A DNA stretch of 64,000 nucleotides from contig NZ_JAUNVI010000005.1 of assembly GCF_030537745.1 (NCBI RefSeq), positions 24,725-88,724 of the forward strand, in the 5' to 3' direction. The notes under the pieces are model-generated. The model made no database searches and had not been told where the DNA came from. It was given only the letters and a program-made list of their open reading frames with translations. The translations under genes and the position numbers were made by a program. Origin of the DNA: Ornithinimicrobium sp. (GTDB taxonomy: Bacteria; Actinomycetota; Actinomycetes; Actinomycetales; Dermatophilaceae). Positions 28,533 to 38,336 of this stretch are shown here, piece after piece; position 1 is the first letter of the stretch, and the number at the start of each line of letters is the position of its first letter.

Positions 28533-30659
28533 GTGCCCGAGCTCACCCCCCGTCTGACCGAGCTGGCTGATGCCTATGGCGTCGCCACGCAGTTCTGGGA
28601 CTGGCAGGGCCGCCACACTCAGGTCCCGACCCAGACCGTGCTCGCCGTCCTGGGCGCACTCGGCATTCAGGCGGAAAGCGACGACGACATCGAGGCGGCC
28701 CTGGCGGAGGTGGAGGAAGCGCCGTGGATCCGGATCCTGCCACCGGTCACGGTTGTCAGCGAGGGGGAGCGTCCGCAGGTCCCGGTGCACCTGGCCGACG
28801 GCACCGCCTTCGTGGTCCGGCTGATCCTCGAGGACGGCACCACCAGCGCGGTGGGCGCTCGCAAGCAGGGCAAGGAAAGGCGCGAGGTCGACGGCGTGCA
28901 GGCGGTGCGGGTGTTCCTCGACCTGCCGGTAGACCTGCCGCTGGGGTGGCACGCGGTCGAGGTGCGGGTCGGCGCCGCGGTCCGCCACATGCCGCTCGTC
29001 ATCACCCCCCAGCGGATCGAGCTGCCGGAGGCGCTAGCGCGGGACGGGGCGCAGAGCTGGGGCTTGATGACCCAGCTCTATGCGATGCGATCGCAGGAGT
29101 CGTGGGGGATGGGCGACCTGGCGGACCTCGGGGACGCCGGGGCCTGGGCCGCCGGTCTCGGCGCCGACTTCGTGCTCGTCAACCCGCTGCACGCTGCCGA
29201 GCCGGTCCCCCCGATCGAGCCTTCCCCCTACCTGCCGACGAGCCGACGGTTCGTCTCCCCGCTCTACATCCGGGTCGAGGACGTGCCCGAGGTCGGATAT
29301 CTGTCCGCGGCCGAGAGGCAACTGGTGGAGTGGCACTCCGACGACGCCAAGCGTTACCTCAGCCTGGAGTTCCTGGAGCGCGATGCCGTGTGGATGGCCA
29401 AGGAAGCAGCGCTGCGGATGATCTTTCGGCAGCGTCGGTCGCTGCGTCGGGCGCGGGCGTTCAACGCCTTTGTCGAGCGCGAGGGTCAGGGGCTCGTGGA
29501 CTTTGCGACCTGGTGCGCACTGTGCCAGATGCACGGGAGCCGGTGGCGCTCCTGGCCCAAGGAGATGCAGGACCCGCGCAGCGCCGAAGTCGAGGCGTTC
29601 GCGGAAAAGATGGCCGACGAGGTGGAGTTCCACTGTTGGCTGCAGTGGATCCTGGACGACCAGCTCTCCCGCGTGCAACGCGACCTGGTGGACATGGGTA
29701 TGGCGCTCGGCGTCATCTCGGACCTAGCGGTTGGGGTCCATCCGGACGGCGCGGACGCGTGGGCTCTGGGTGATGCCCTGGCTCGGGGCGTGACGGTGGG
29801 AGCGCCAGCTGACCAGTACAACCAGGTCGGTCAGGACTGGAGCCAGCCGCCATGGCGTCCGGACAAGTTGGCCGAGCTGGGTTATGAGCCTTACCGAGAC
29901 ATGATCCGCGCCGCGCTCCGCGACAGCGGTGGCCTGCGCGTGGACCACGTGATCGGGCTCTTCCGCCTGTGGTGGATCCCGCAGGGCATGAAGCCCTTCC
30001 ACGGCACCTACGTGCGTTACGACCACGAAGCGATGATCGGCATCCTCCTGCTGGAGGCGCACCGTGCGGGTGCGGTCGTGGTGGGTGAGGACCTGGGGAC
30101 CGTGGAGCCGTGGGTGCGCGACTACCTCACCGATCGCGGTGTCATGGGCACCTCGATCCTGTGGTTCGAGCGTGACTGGGAGGGCGATGGCGGCTTGCTC
30201 GACCCTGAGCAGTATCGAGAGCTGTGCCTGGCCACGGTGACGACACACGACCTGCCCCCGACGGCGGGCTATCTGGAAGGGGTGCACGTCGAGCTGCGGC
30301 ACCGGCTGGGGCTGCTCGAGCGGTCGTTGGAGGAGGAGCAGGAGGAGGACGAACGCTCTCGCGAGGAGGTGCTGGCCGACCTGCGGCGGCGCGGCCTTCT
30401 GCGTGAAGGGGTGGGCGTGCCCGAGCAGGTCGAGGCGCTGCACGCCTTCCTGACCCTGACCCCCGCCAAGCTCATCGGGGTCAGCATCAGCGACCTCGCC
30501 GGTGACAAGCGCGTCATCAACCAGCCCGGCACCGACGAGGAGTATCCCAACTGGCGGGTCCCCTTGGCTGGCCCTGACGGGACCCCGGTGCTGCTCGAGG
30601 AGCTCTTCACCTGGCGCACCGCCCGCCGCCTTGCTCGCACCGTCAACCGCGGCGACTGA
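28533..30659 (+). CDS. malQ: 4-alpha-glucanotransferase (amylomaltase)
   Basis: The 708-residue GH77 enzyme transfers alpha-1,4-glucan segments between maltodextrins. The N-terminal 150 residues form the extra domain common in actinobacterial and enteric MalQ. The catalytic block follows: GGLRVDHVIGLFRLWWIP (nucleophile near residue 470), VVVGEDLGTVEPWVR (acid-base glutamate near 520) and TTHDLPPTAGYLEG. A charged EEEQEEDERSREE helix lies near residue 600. The start is GTG at 28533. With the alpha-glucosidase and GH15 gene it forms a scattered glycogen/maltodextrin/trehalose gene set. It converges with the AbiEi-like gene. Confidence 0.95.
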   Translation: MPELTPRLTELADAYGVATQFWDWQGRHTQVPTQTVLAVLGALGIQAESDDDIEAALAEVEEAPWIRILPPVTVVSEGERPQVPVHLADGTAFVVRLILEDGTTSAVGARKQGKERREVDGVQAVRVFLDLPVDLPLGWHAVEVRVGAAVRHMPLVITPQRIELPEALARDGAQSWGLMTQLYAMRSQESWGMGDLADLGDAGAWAAGLGADFVLVNPLHAAEPVPPIEPSPYLPTSRRFVSPLYIRVEDVPEVGYLSAAERQLVEWHSDDAKRYLSLEFLERDAVWMAKEAALRMIFRQRRSLRRARAFNAFVEREGQGLVDFATWCALCQMHGSRWRSWPKEMQDPRSAEVEAFAEKMADEVEFHCWLQWILDDQLSRVQRDLVDMGMALGVISDLAVGVHPDGADAWALGDALARGVTVGAPADQYNQVGQDWSQPPWRPDKLAELGYEPYRDMIRAALRDSGGLRVDHVIGLFRLWWIPQGMKPFHGTYVRYDHEAMIGILLLEAHRAGAVVVGEDLGTVEPWVRDYLTDRGVMGTSILWFERDWEGDGGLLDPEQYRELCLATVTTHDLPPTAGYLEGVHVELRHRLGLLERSLEEEQEEDERSREEVLADLRRRGLLREGVGVPEQVEALHAFLTLTPAKLIGVSISDLAGDKRVINQPGTDEEYPNWRVPLAGPDGTPVLLEELFTWRTARRLARTVNRGD

Positions 30660-30697
30660 CCGGGCGGTCGTTGTTGCCAGACCGGACGGGTGGGGCG

Positions 30698-31771
30698 CTA
30701 GGCGGCCCTGCGACGACGGCGGGTCCGTATCGAGTGGAGGTCAACGCCGCTGCGCTCGACCTCGAAGGGAAGCCGGCGTAACTCCCCCTCCCACCCGGCA
30801 TACCCGCGGATCTCGGGGATGGGCTCACGGACGACTTCCATCACTCGGCTCGCGACCCGCTCCGCCTTGTTCAAGATCTCATCACTGGTCCATCGCACGC
30901 CGCGTAGGCCAAGGCGTTCGATTCGCCCGTGACGCTGCTTCTCTTGATGGAGTCGACGTAGGGCCGACTCCTCCGGGCTCGTGGTGGGGTTCATGTCGAG
31001 GAAGTACTTGTCGTGGCCATCAGCCTCGAAGAAGATGCCCTTCTCCGGATCCAGGCCGTCCACGCGGCCGACGAAGTTCCGTTGATCGTCATACATATTC
31101 ATCTGAGGGATGGGCATCGGCACGCCGCGCTCATAGAGCGCGACGAAGGAGTAGGACTCCAGCCAGGTCTCGCGCCGAGGATCGCCGAGCGCGACGGCCG
31201 CAAGGGCTCTGGGGCGCCCCACCCACCTCCGTTGCGTCGAGAGCTCGTCCAGAAGCTGCCGTTTGGAGAGCACTCCCGACCGCAGCGCCTGGTCCACGAG
31301 TGCGGTGCCATGGGGGAGCCTTCGCGATCGGAGGGTGTCAGCCGCGGTGCGGGCGGCGCTGGTCACTCTGAGGCCGTCGATCTGGGTGACCGGGATGTCG
31401 TGTGAGTCGCTGTGGTGCACCACGAGTCTGTCTTCGCGCCACGAACGCGGGCAACGATCAACTGTGGTCAGCTCGATAGGGGAATGTGGCGAGATGAGGA
31501 CGCTGTAGCCGTGGAGCAGAGCGGCGCTGGTATGGCTGGCTACGTGACCGGGGAGCCTACGGAGGTGTTCGCGGACCTGGTCGAGGTGCGCGGATCTGAG
31601 CTGTTCCCAGTGCGCACTGGGGGGAGCCGGATCCTCCATCACGACATACCAGCCCCGCCGCACTCGACGCACCTTCGCCAGACGTAGTAACTCCTCCAGC
31701 CGGCGCCGCCCGATCCCGGCTGCTTCTGCCTCTGGACGACTGAACGGGTGCGGAAGATCGCGAAGGCTCAT
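30698..31771 (-). CDS. AbiEi-type winged-helix protein with nuclease-like C-terminus (orphan 1)
   Basis: The 357-residue protein starts with a winged-helix of the AbiEi antitoxin type (GIGRRRLEELLRLAKVRRV then RRGWYVV). The middle block (VASHTSAALLHGYSVLI, SAARTAADTL) is the conserved AbiEi-like domain. The C-terminal third has a pattern like PD-(D/E)XK nucleases: GRVDGLDPEKGIFFEADG, then EKQRHGRIERLGLRGVRWTS. No AbiEii toxin gene adjoins it, so it is an orphan. The ATG at 31771 lies just after GGGAGG; a TTG nine bases earlier is an alternative. Another gene of the same architecture lies at 53420. Function (regulator, nuclease or remnant defence gene) is unproven. Confidence 0.7.
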   Translation of the reverse strand: MSLRDLPHPFSRPEAEAAGIGRRRLEELLRLAKVRRVRRGWYVVMEDPAPPSAHWEQLRSAHLDQVREHLRRLPGHVASHTSAALLHGYSVLISPHSPIELTTVDRCPRSWREDRLVVHHSDSHDIPVTQIDGLRVTSAARTAADTLRSRRLPHGTALVDQALRSGVLSKRQLLDELSTQRRWVGRPRALAAVALGDPRRETWLESYSFVALYERGVPMPIPQMNMYDDQRNFVGRVDGLDPEKGIFFEADGHDKYFLDMNPTTSPEESALRRLHQEKQRHGRIERLGLRGVRWTSDEILNKAERVASRVMEVVREPIPEIRGYAGWEGELRRLPFEVERSGVDLHSIRTRRRRRAA

Positions 31772-31861
31772 GCCTCCCAAGGTGTCGTCGCGGGGACGTC
31801 GTGGGAAGGTGCTCCCCCGGAAGTGTGGAAAGCCACCACCCGCACGCTGCGGGTGTGGACG

Positions 31862-31915
31862 ACCGGACGGGCGTGAGTGCCATAGGGGGACCTATGTCAC
31901 TGGTGCCCGTCCGGT
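31862..31915. terminator. Long imperfect hairpin downstream of pepN
   Basis: ACCGGACGGGC (31862-31872) is the exact inverse of GCCCGTCCGGT (31905-31915). Inside it, AGTGCCATAG pairs with CTATGTCACT with one mismatch, separated by a three-base bulge, leaving a six-base loop. The structure lies after the pepN stop (minus strand) and before the AbiEi-like gene, so it is probably a terminator of pepN without a U-tract. No U-run follows on either strand. Confidence 0.6.
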
Positions 31916-31958
31916 GTGGCAGGGCCGACCGTCCGGTGTGACAGGAGCGACCGTCCGG

Positions 31959-31959
<1 letters not shown>
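31907..31959. repeat. Tandem 22-bp repeat, about 2.4 copies
   Basis: Units at 31907-31928 and 31929-31950 both begin CCGTCCGGTGTG and end in GA; a partial third unit CCGTCCGGT (31951-31959) reaches the pepN stop codon. The first unit overlaps the right arm of the preceding hairpin, so the repeat looks like duplication of a terminator arm. No mobile element is present. Confidence 0.75.
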
Positions 31960-34529
<2,570 letters not shown>

Positions 34530-34651
34530 GCAGAGACCTCCGGGGTCGGTGGGGTTGAAGCTAGGCGCGGCGTTCGCGCGGCGCAGATGTCCAGCGTATG
34601 TCGAGGGGCCGGGTGGCGGCTCATCGTCGCCTCGGTGACACGATGGGTGGC

Positions 34652-35296
34652 ATGACGACACCAGCCAGGACTCCCTCCCGCCCGCAAGCCGAAATGTTCT
34701 TCGACCCTTGCTGCCCGTGGGCCTGGATGACCTCCCGCTGGCTGATGGAGGTCGAGGAAGTTCGCGACCTGGACGTCACCTGGTCGGTGATGAGCCTGTC
34801 GGTCCTCAATGAGGGCCGCGACCTCGACCCCGACTACCGCGCTTTCAACGACCGCGGTTGGGGCCCGGTCCGCGCCATCATCGCGGCGACCCACGACTTG
34901 CCGCAGGACGAGGCCAACGTCCTGCGCAAGAAGATGTATGACGCGTTCGGCCAGAAGATCCACCTTGACGGACGGGGCACCCAGGACCTGCCGTCGCTCA
35001 TCACCGAGGTCCTAGAAGAGCTCGACCTGGACCCGGCCATCAACGAGATCGCCCAGGGGGAGTCGGTTGACGACGAGCTCCGCGAGAGCCATCACCGCGC
35101 GATCGACCTGGTCGGTGACGATGTCGGCACCCCGGTCATCGCGATCGGCGACGTCGCCTTCTTCGGTCCCGTCGTCACCCCTGCCCCCAAGGGCGAAGAG
35201 GCCGGCAGGCTCTGGGACGGCTGCCTCCTGGTGGCCGGCACTCCCGGGTTCTTCGAGCTCAAGCGGACCCGCGACAAGGGCCCGGACTTCAGCTGA
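34652..35296 (+). CDS. DsbA-fold protein related to mycothiol-dependent reductase Rv2466c
   Basis: The 214-residue protein closely matches the Rv2466c family of thioredoxin-fold (DsbA-like) enzymes, which reduce nitro compounds or mixed disulfides with mycothiol. Markers are MFFDPCCPWAWMTSRWLMEV, WSVMSLSVLNEGRD, ESHHRAIDLVGDDVGTP and FFGPVVTPAPKGEEAG. The active site reads C-P-W-A where the mycobacterial enzyme has C-P-W-C, with an additional cysteine just before. A monothiol mechanism is therefore likely. The ATG at 34652 is favoured over one at 34643. It stands between divergent pepN and co-directional rpiB (34-bp gap). Confidence 0.85.
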   Translation: MTTPARTPSRPQAEMFFDPCCPWAWMTSRWLMEVEEVRDLDVTWSVMSLSVLNEGRDLDPDYRAFNDRGWGPVRAIIAATHDLPQDEANVLRKKMYDAFGQKIHLDGRGTQDLPSLITEVLEELDLDPAINEIAQGESVDDELRESHHRAIDLVGDDVGTPVIAIGDVAFFGPVVTPAPKGEEAGRLWDGCLLVAGTPGFFELKRTRDKGPDFS

Positions 35297-35330
35297 CCCC
35301 TACCCCTCCCACACCCAGGAGCAGACCACC

Positions 35331-35798
35331 ATGCGAGTCCACATCGGCGGCGACCACGCGGCCTATGAGCTGCAGCGCGACCTCGTCAACTGGCTCACCG
35401 AGCAGGGCCACGAGGTCGTTGACCACGGCCCGACCAGTTATGACCCCCTCGATGACTATCCCGTCTTCGTGCTGCGGGCGGCGCAAGGCGTGGCTGCCGA
35501 CCCGGACAGCCTCGGCATCGTGCTCGGCGGCTCGGGCAACGGCGAGCAGATGGCCGCTAACAAGGTCGAGGGGATCCGCGCGGCGCTGGCTTACAACCCT
35601 GAGTTGGCCCAGCTCGCCCGAGAGCACAACGACGCACGTATCGTCTCCCTCGGCGCCCGGATGCATTCCCTGCAGGAGGGCCGCGCGATCGTCGACGCCT
35701 TCTTGAGCACGCCGTTCTCGGGAGAGGATCGGCACCAGCGCCGGATCGACATGGTCAGCGCCTACGAGGCCGACGGGGCATTGCCGCCCTTGCCCTGA
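35331..35798 (+). CDS. rpiB: Ribose-5-phosphate isomerase B
   Basis: The 155-residue isomerase interconverts ribose 5-phosphate and ribulose 5-phosphate in the pentose phosphate pathway. The family N-terminus MRVHIGGDHAAYELQRDLV and the anion-hole loop IVLGGSGNGEQMAANKV are present. The usual catalytic cysteine of GTGIG-type enzymes is replaced by serine or glycine in this actinobacterial branch, as in M. tuberculosis RpiB. AGGAG lies before the ATG. A strong hairpin follows the stop. Confidence 0.95.
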   Translation: MRVHIGGDHAAYELQRDLVNWLTEQGHEVVDHGPTSYDPLDDYPVFVLRAAQGVAADPDSLGIVLGGSGNGEQMAANKVEGIRAALAYNPELAQLAREHNDARIVSLGARMHSLQEGRAIVDAFLSTPFSGEDRHQRRIDMVSAYEADGALPPLP

Positions 35799-35819
35799 TT
35801 GACACAGAGCTTCCCTGCG

Positions 35820-35861
35820 CAGCGTGAGGGGCACGTGCACAGGCACGGGCCCCTCACGCTG
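35820..35861. terminator. Terminator hairpin after rpiB
   Basis: CAGCGTGAGGGGC (35820-35832) and GCCCCTCACGCTG (35849-35861) form a perfect 13-bp stem with a 16-base loop. It sits between the convergent rpiB and the antitoxin-like frame and could stop transcription from both sides. There is no U-tract, which is common in actinobacteria. Confidence 0.85.
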
Positions 35862-35870
35862 TGGGTCGAG

Positions 35871-36117
35871 TCAGGCGTTGTCGGCAGGGGTGGTGCCGAA
35901 GTCGTCGTCCTTGCCGTCCAGACCGTCCAGGCCGTCGCGCACCCGGTCACCCGCGCTGTCGATCTGGTTGCCGAACTTGCCGCCGGTCCTCTCGTCGGCG
36001 AAGCGACCGGCCTGGTCTAAACCTTGGTCGATCCGGTCAGCGTGCTCGTCGATCAGACCGTCGACCGTAGGCTTCTGGCCTGCGCCTCTGAGGTGACGGT
36101 CGGCGCCTCCCGCCGGG
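35871..36117 (-). pseudogene. Rv0909-like (MT0933-type) antitoxin frame lacking a start codon
   Basis: Minus-strand frame between the SIMPL gene stop and a TGA at 35871-35873 encodes about 82 residues. The segments DGLIDEHADRIDQGLDQAGR and FADERTGGKFGNQIDSAGDR are characteristic of small Rv0909-like antitoxins (ADEKTGGK motif). No ATG, GTG or TTG exists in this frame upstream of that core; it begins directly behind the SIMPL stop codon in the same frame. A CTG at 36056 would be an unusual start. Either the start was lost (pseudogene), a rare start is used, or it is translated by readthrough. No Rv0910-like toxin is adjacent. The frame is too short and start-less for routine gene calling. Confidence 0.55.
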
Positions 36118-36119
36118 GC

Positions 36120-36728
36120 TCAGGCCAGTGACCAGGTCACCTCGACGGTCGCCACCACCTCGTGGTCAGCCGCGTCGACCACCGGCCCGGAGGCCATCGC
36201 CATCCGCGCGTCCTCCCTGCCGTAGGGCCTCGGGGCTCCGTCGACACCACCTTCGCGCACCTGTAGCACGCCGCCGAGCGCGCGACCGGCGAGCGCGGCG
36301 TACTGCTCCGCCCGCCCCCTGGCGTCGGTGAAAGCGCGGTCGCGGGCCTGGCGTGACAGCTCAGCGGTGTCGGCGACCTCCGGTCGCAGCCCGTTGACGC
36401 CGAGTCCGTTGCCGACGGCGTCGCTGAGCCGTTGGATCAGGTCGCCCGCCCCCGCTGGGTCAGCCGTGCGCACCTGCACCTGCTGGTATGCGGTGTGCCC
36501 CACCTGCTGCCCCTGGTGGTCGTGGCGTGGGTGAACCCCGAGCCCGTGCGTGCGGACCGCATGCCCCGGCAATGCCTCTACGCACGCCCGGGAGGCCATG
36601 GTCAGCGCGGCCAGCGCCTCGCTGACCGTGGAGCCGTGCCCCTCGAGCTGCAGGTCCAGGACGAGGGAGTCGGGTGCGGCAGACGCGCGACCGGTGCCGG
36701 AGACCACGACGGTGTCAGGGGAAGTCAT
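36120..36728 (-). CDS. SIMPL domain-containing protein (DUF541)
   Basis: This 202-residue protein shows the SIMPL/DUF541 pattern: VVVSGTGRASAAPDSLVLDL at the N-terminus, a central VQVRTADPAGAGDLIQRLSD, and the C-terminal DARGRAEQYAALAGRALGGV and VEVTW. No signal peptide is seen, although many relatives are exported or periplasmic. The molecular role of the family is poorly known. The ATG at 36728 is supported by the family N-terminus; TACGAT seven bases upstream suggests a leaderless transcript. An antitoxin-like frame follows immediately in the same frame after its stop. Confidence 0.85.
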   Translation of the reverse strand: MTSPDTVVVSGTGRASAAPDSLVLDLQLEGHGSTVSEALAALTMASRACVEALPGHAVRTHGLGVHPRHDHQGQQVGHTAYQQVQVRTADPAGAGDLIQRLSDAVGNGLGVNGLRPEVADTAELSRQARDRAFTDARGRAEQYAALAGRALGGVLQVREGGVDGAPRPYGREDARMAMASGPVVDAADHEVVATVEVTWSLA

Positions 36729-36820
36729 AGGCAGGATCGTAGGCGCAGGTGCGGGCACCATGCGGCGCTGACCTGAGTTGGGTCGGCACCAACAGCGGAT
36801 GCCTCGTGCGCCGTCCCCGG

Positions 36821-37252
36821 TTAGCCGAGCCGCGCCAGCACGCCGGTCTGCGCCAACATCGCGAAGCGGTCCGGCACGCCCCAGTGCTCCACGATCTGCC
36901 CGTCGCGGACTGTGACGACGTCGATGACCGTGATGTCGATCTCGGCGCCGCTGGGTGGCCCGAAGAACGGGCCGCTGGCGTGGCCGCGCCCGCGTGCCCT
37001 GACCCACAGCTGGTCGCCGTCCTGGGTCGAGTCCTCGATGGTGAACCGCATGTCCGGGACGGCCGCATGCACGTCCGCCATCGCCGCCTTGACGTGAGCG
37101 ATTGCGTCGGGCCCGCGAGCTGCCATGCCGAACTGGTGCTCGATCAGATCCGGGTGACAGATCTCGTCCACGACGCTGCCGTCGCCCGTGGAGAAACCTT
37201 CTTCGAACATCCTGGTGATCACGTCGAGAGCAGACGTTGCCTGGGAAGCCAT
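36821..37252 (-). CDS. SnoaL-like/ester cyclase-family protein
   Basis: The 143-residue protein has the NTF2-like SnoaL pattern: ALDVITRMFEEGFSTGD, LIEHQFGM, GPDAIAHVKAAMADVHAAVP and IDVVTVRDGQIVEHWGVPDR. Proteins of this type include polyketide cyclases and many uncharacterised small-molecule enzymes or binding proteins; no substrate is evident. The ATG at 37252 follows AGGAAGGG; the frame also offers an ATG at 37273. It is divergent from the TetR gene, separated by 68 bp that contain a possible regulator site. Confidence 0.82.
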   Translation of the reverse strand: MASQATSALDVITRMFEEGFSTGDGSVVDEICHPDLIEHQFGMAARGPDAIAHVKAAMADVHAAVPDMRFTIEDSTQDGDQLWVRARGRGHASGPFFGPPSGAEIDITVIDVVTVRDGQIVEHWGVPDRFAMLAQTGVLARLG

Positions 37253-37293
37253 AGCCCACCATCCCTTCCTCATCCCAGGGTCGCGACCAGAAT

Positions 37294-37319
37294 TGAATCG
37301 AGTCGAGCTAGAATGAATA
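37294..37319. promoter_or_regulatory. Possible TetR operator/promoter between divergent genes
   Basis: The AT-richer stretch contains imperfect inverted half-sites around ATTGAATCGA and TAGAATGAAT (7 of 10 positions symmetric). TAGAAT at 37309-37314 is a good -10 for the TetR gene, six bases before its GTG, implying a leaderless transcript. Binding by the adjacent TetR protein is inference. Confidence 0.4.
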
Positions 37320-37320
37320 T

Positions 37321-38031
37321 GTGACGACGGTACACCCCACGCCTCGGCGGCGCTATCACTCTCCGTCCCGCGCGGCTCGCGCGGCGCAGACCCGACGCCG
37401 GATCATCGTCGCCGCGCAGGACGCCTTTCTCCAGCGCGGCTATGTGCAGACGACCCTCGGGCAGGTCGCGCGGGCCGCCGGGGTGGCGCCGGACACGGTC
37501 TACAAGGTCTTCGGTTCCAAGATCCAGCTCCTCAAGGAGCTCCTCGACGAGGTGGTCGGAGGTGACGACCAGCCGGTCGCGGTCCTGGACCGCTCCGGAC
37601 CTCAGGCGTTGCGGCGGGAGCCGGATCAGCACCGCCAGCTCGCGCTCCTCGCGGCCGGCGTCACCGAGCAGCTCGAGCGGATCCGTCCCCTGGACGACGT
37701 GCTGCTGGGCGCGGCAGCGGTGGACGAGCAAGCTGCCCAGCTGCGAGCCGAGGTCCAGGACCGGCAGCGGCGCTCGGCGATGACCACGATCGTGGGGTGG
37801 GTCGCGGACCGGGGACCGCTGCGGGAAGGTCCTGCGGGCGGGGCGGCGGCGGACACGGTCTGGGTGCTCACCTCCGGAGAGGTGCACCGGATGCTGCGCG
37901 ACGTGGCTGGGCTCAGTGCCGATGACTACCGGCACTGGCTCGAGGGCCAGCTGATCTCCGCGCTGTTGCCCTGCCAATGTGTCTGGCACCACGCGGATGC
38001 GGAGCGGGTGACGGGAATCGAACCCGCGTAG
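37321..38031 (+). CDS. TetR-family transcriptional regulator
   Basis: The 236-residue regulator begins with a basic leader and a TetR helix-turn-helix (RIIVAAQDAFLQRGYVQTTL, VARAAGVAPDTVYKVFGSK). The C-terminal ligand domain is variable. The GTG start is supported by TAGAAT six bases upstream. The last ten residues (ERVTGIEPA at the end) are encoded inside the antisense tRNA-Gly gene, overlapping it by 29 bp. This suggests the original stop was lost and translation now ends in the tRNA sequence. It diverges from the SnoaL-like gene, a plausible target. Confidence 0.85.
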   Translation: MTTVHPTPRRRYHSPSRAARAAQTRRRIIVAAQDAFLQRGYVQTTLGQVARAAGVAPDTVYKVFGSKIQLLKELLDEVVGGDDQPVAVLDRSGPQALRREPDQHRQLALLAAGVTEQLERIRPLDDVLLGAAAVDEQAAQLRAEVQDRQRRSAMTTIVGWVADRGPLREGPAGGAAADTVWVLTSGEVHRMLRDVAGLSADDYRHWLEGQLISALLPCQCVWHHADAERVTGIEPA

Positions 38032-38073
38032 CCAGTTTGGAAGACTGGGGCTCTACCATTGAGCTACACCCGC
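38003..38073 (-). tRNA. tRNA-Gly (anticodon TCC)
   Basis: Minus-strand sequence starts GCGGGTG and ends CACCCGC plus discriminator, forming the acceptor stem. The anticodon loop CTTCCAA gives TCC (reads GGA). T arm GGTTCGATTCC is present; CCA is not encoded. Its 3' half overlaps the end of the TetR gene on the opposite strand. Confidence 0.95.
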
Positions 38074-38188
38074 AGAACTGCTGCTGATCGCCGTTATCCT
38101 TGCCACACCGGGGCCAGCGAGTTCGGAGGAGCGCGATCGAGGAAGTAGTCTAACCCTGCATCCGCGGTGTCCAGTCCACCACGGTCCG

Positions 38189-38265
38189 CGGGGTATGGCG
38201 CAGCTTGGTAGCGCGTCCGCTTTGGGAGCGGAAGGCCGCCGGTTCGAATCCGGCTACCCCGACCA
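38189..38265 (+). tRNA. tRNA-Pro (anticodon TGG)
   Basis: The sequence starts CGGGGTA and pairs with TACCCCG, followed by an encoded ACCA end. The anticodon loop TTTGGGA gives TGG (reads CCA). D arm GCGCAGCTTGGTAGCGC and T arm GGTTCGAATCC are canonical. It is 71 bp upstream of tig. TAGTCTAACCC at 38146-38156 may be part of its promoter. Confidence 0.96.
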
Positions 38266-38336
38266 CCTAGCATGAGGTGACCTATCCACGTGCCCGCGCG
38301 GCACGACATACCCACAACCACTCTGGAGCACCACCA

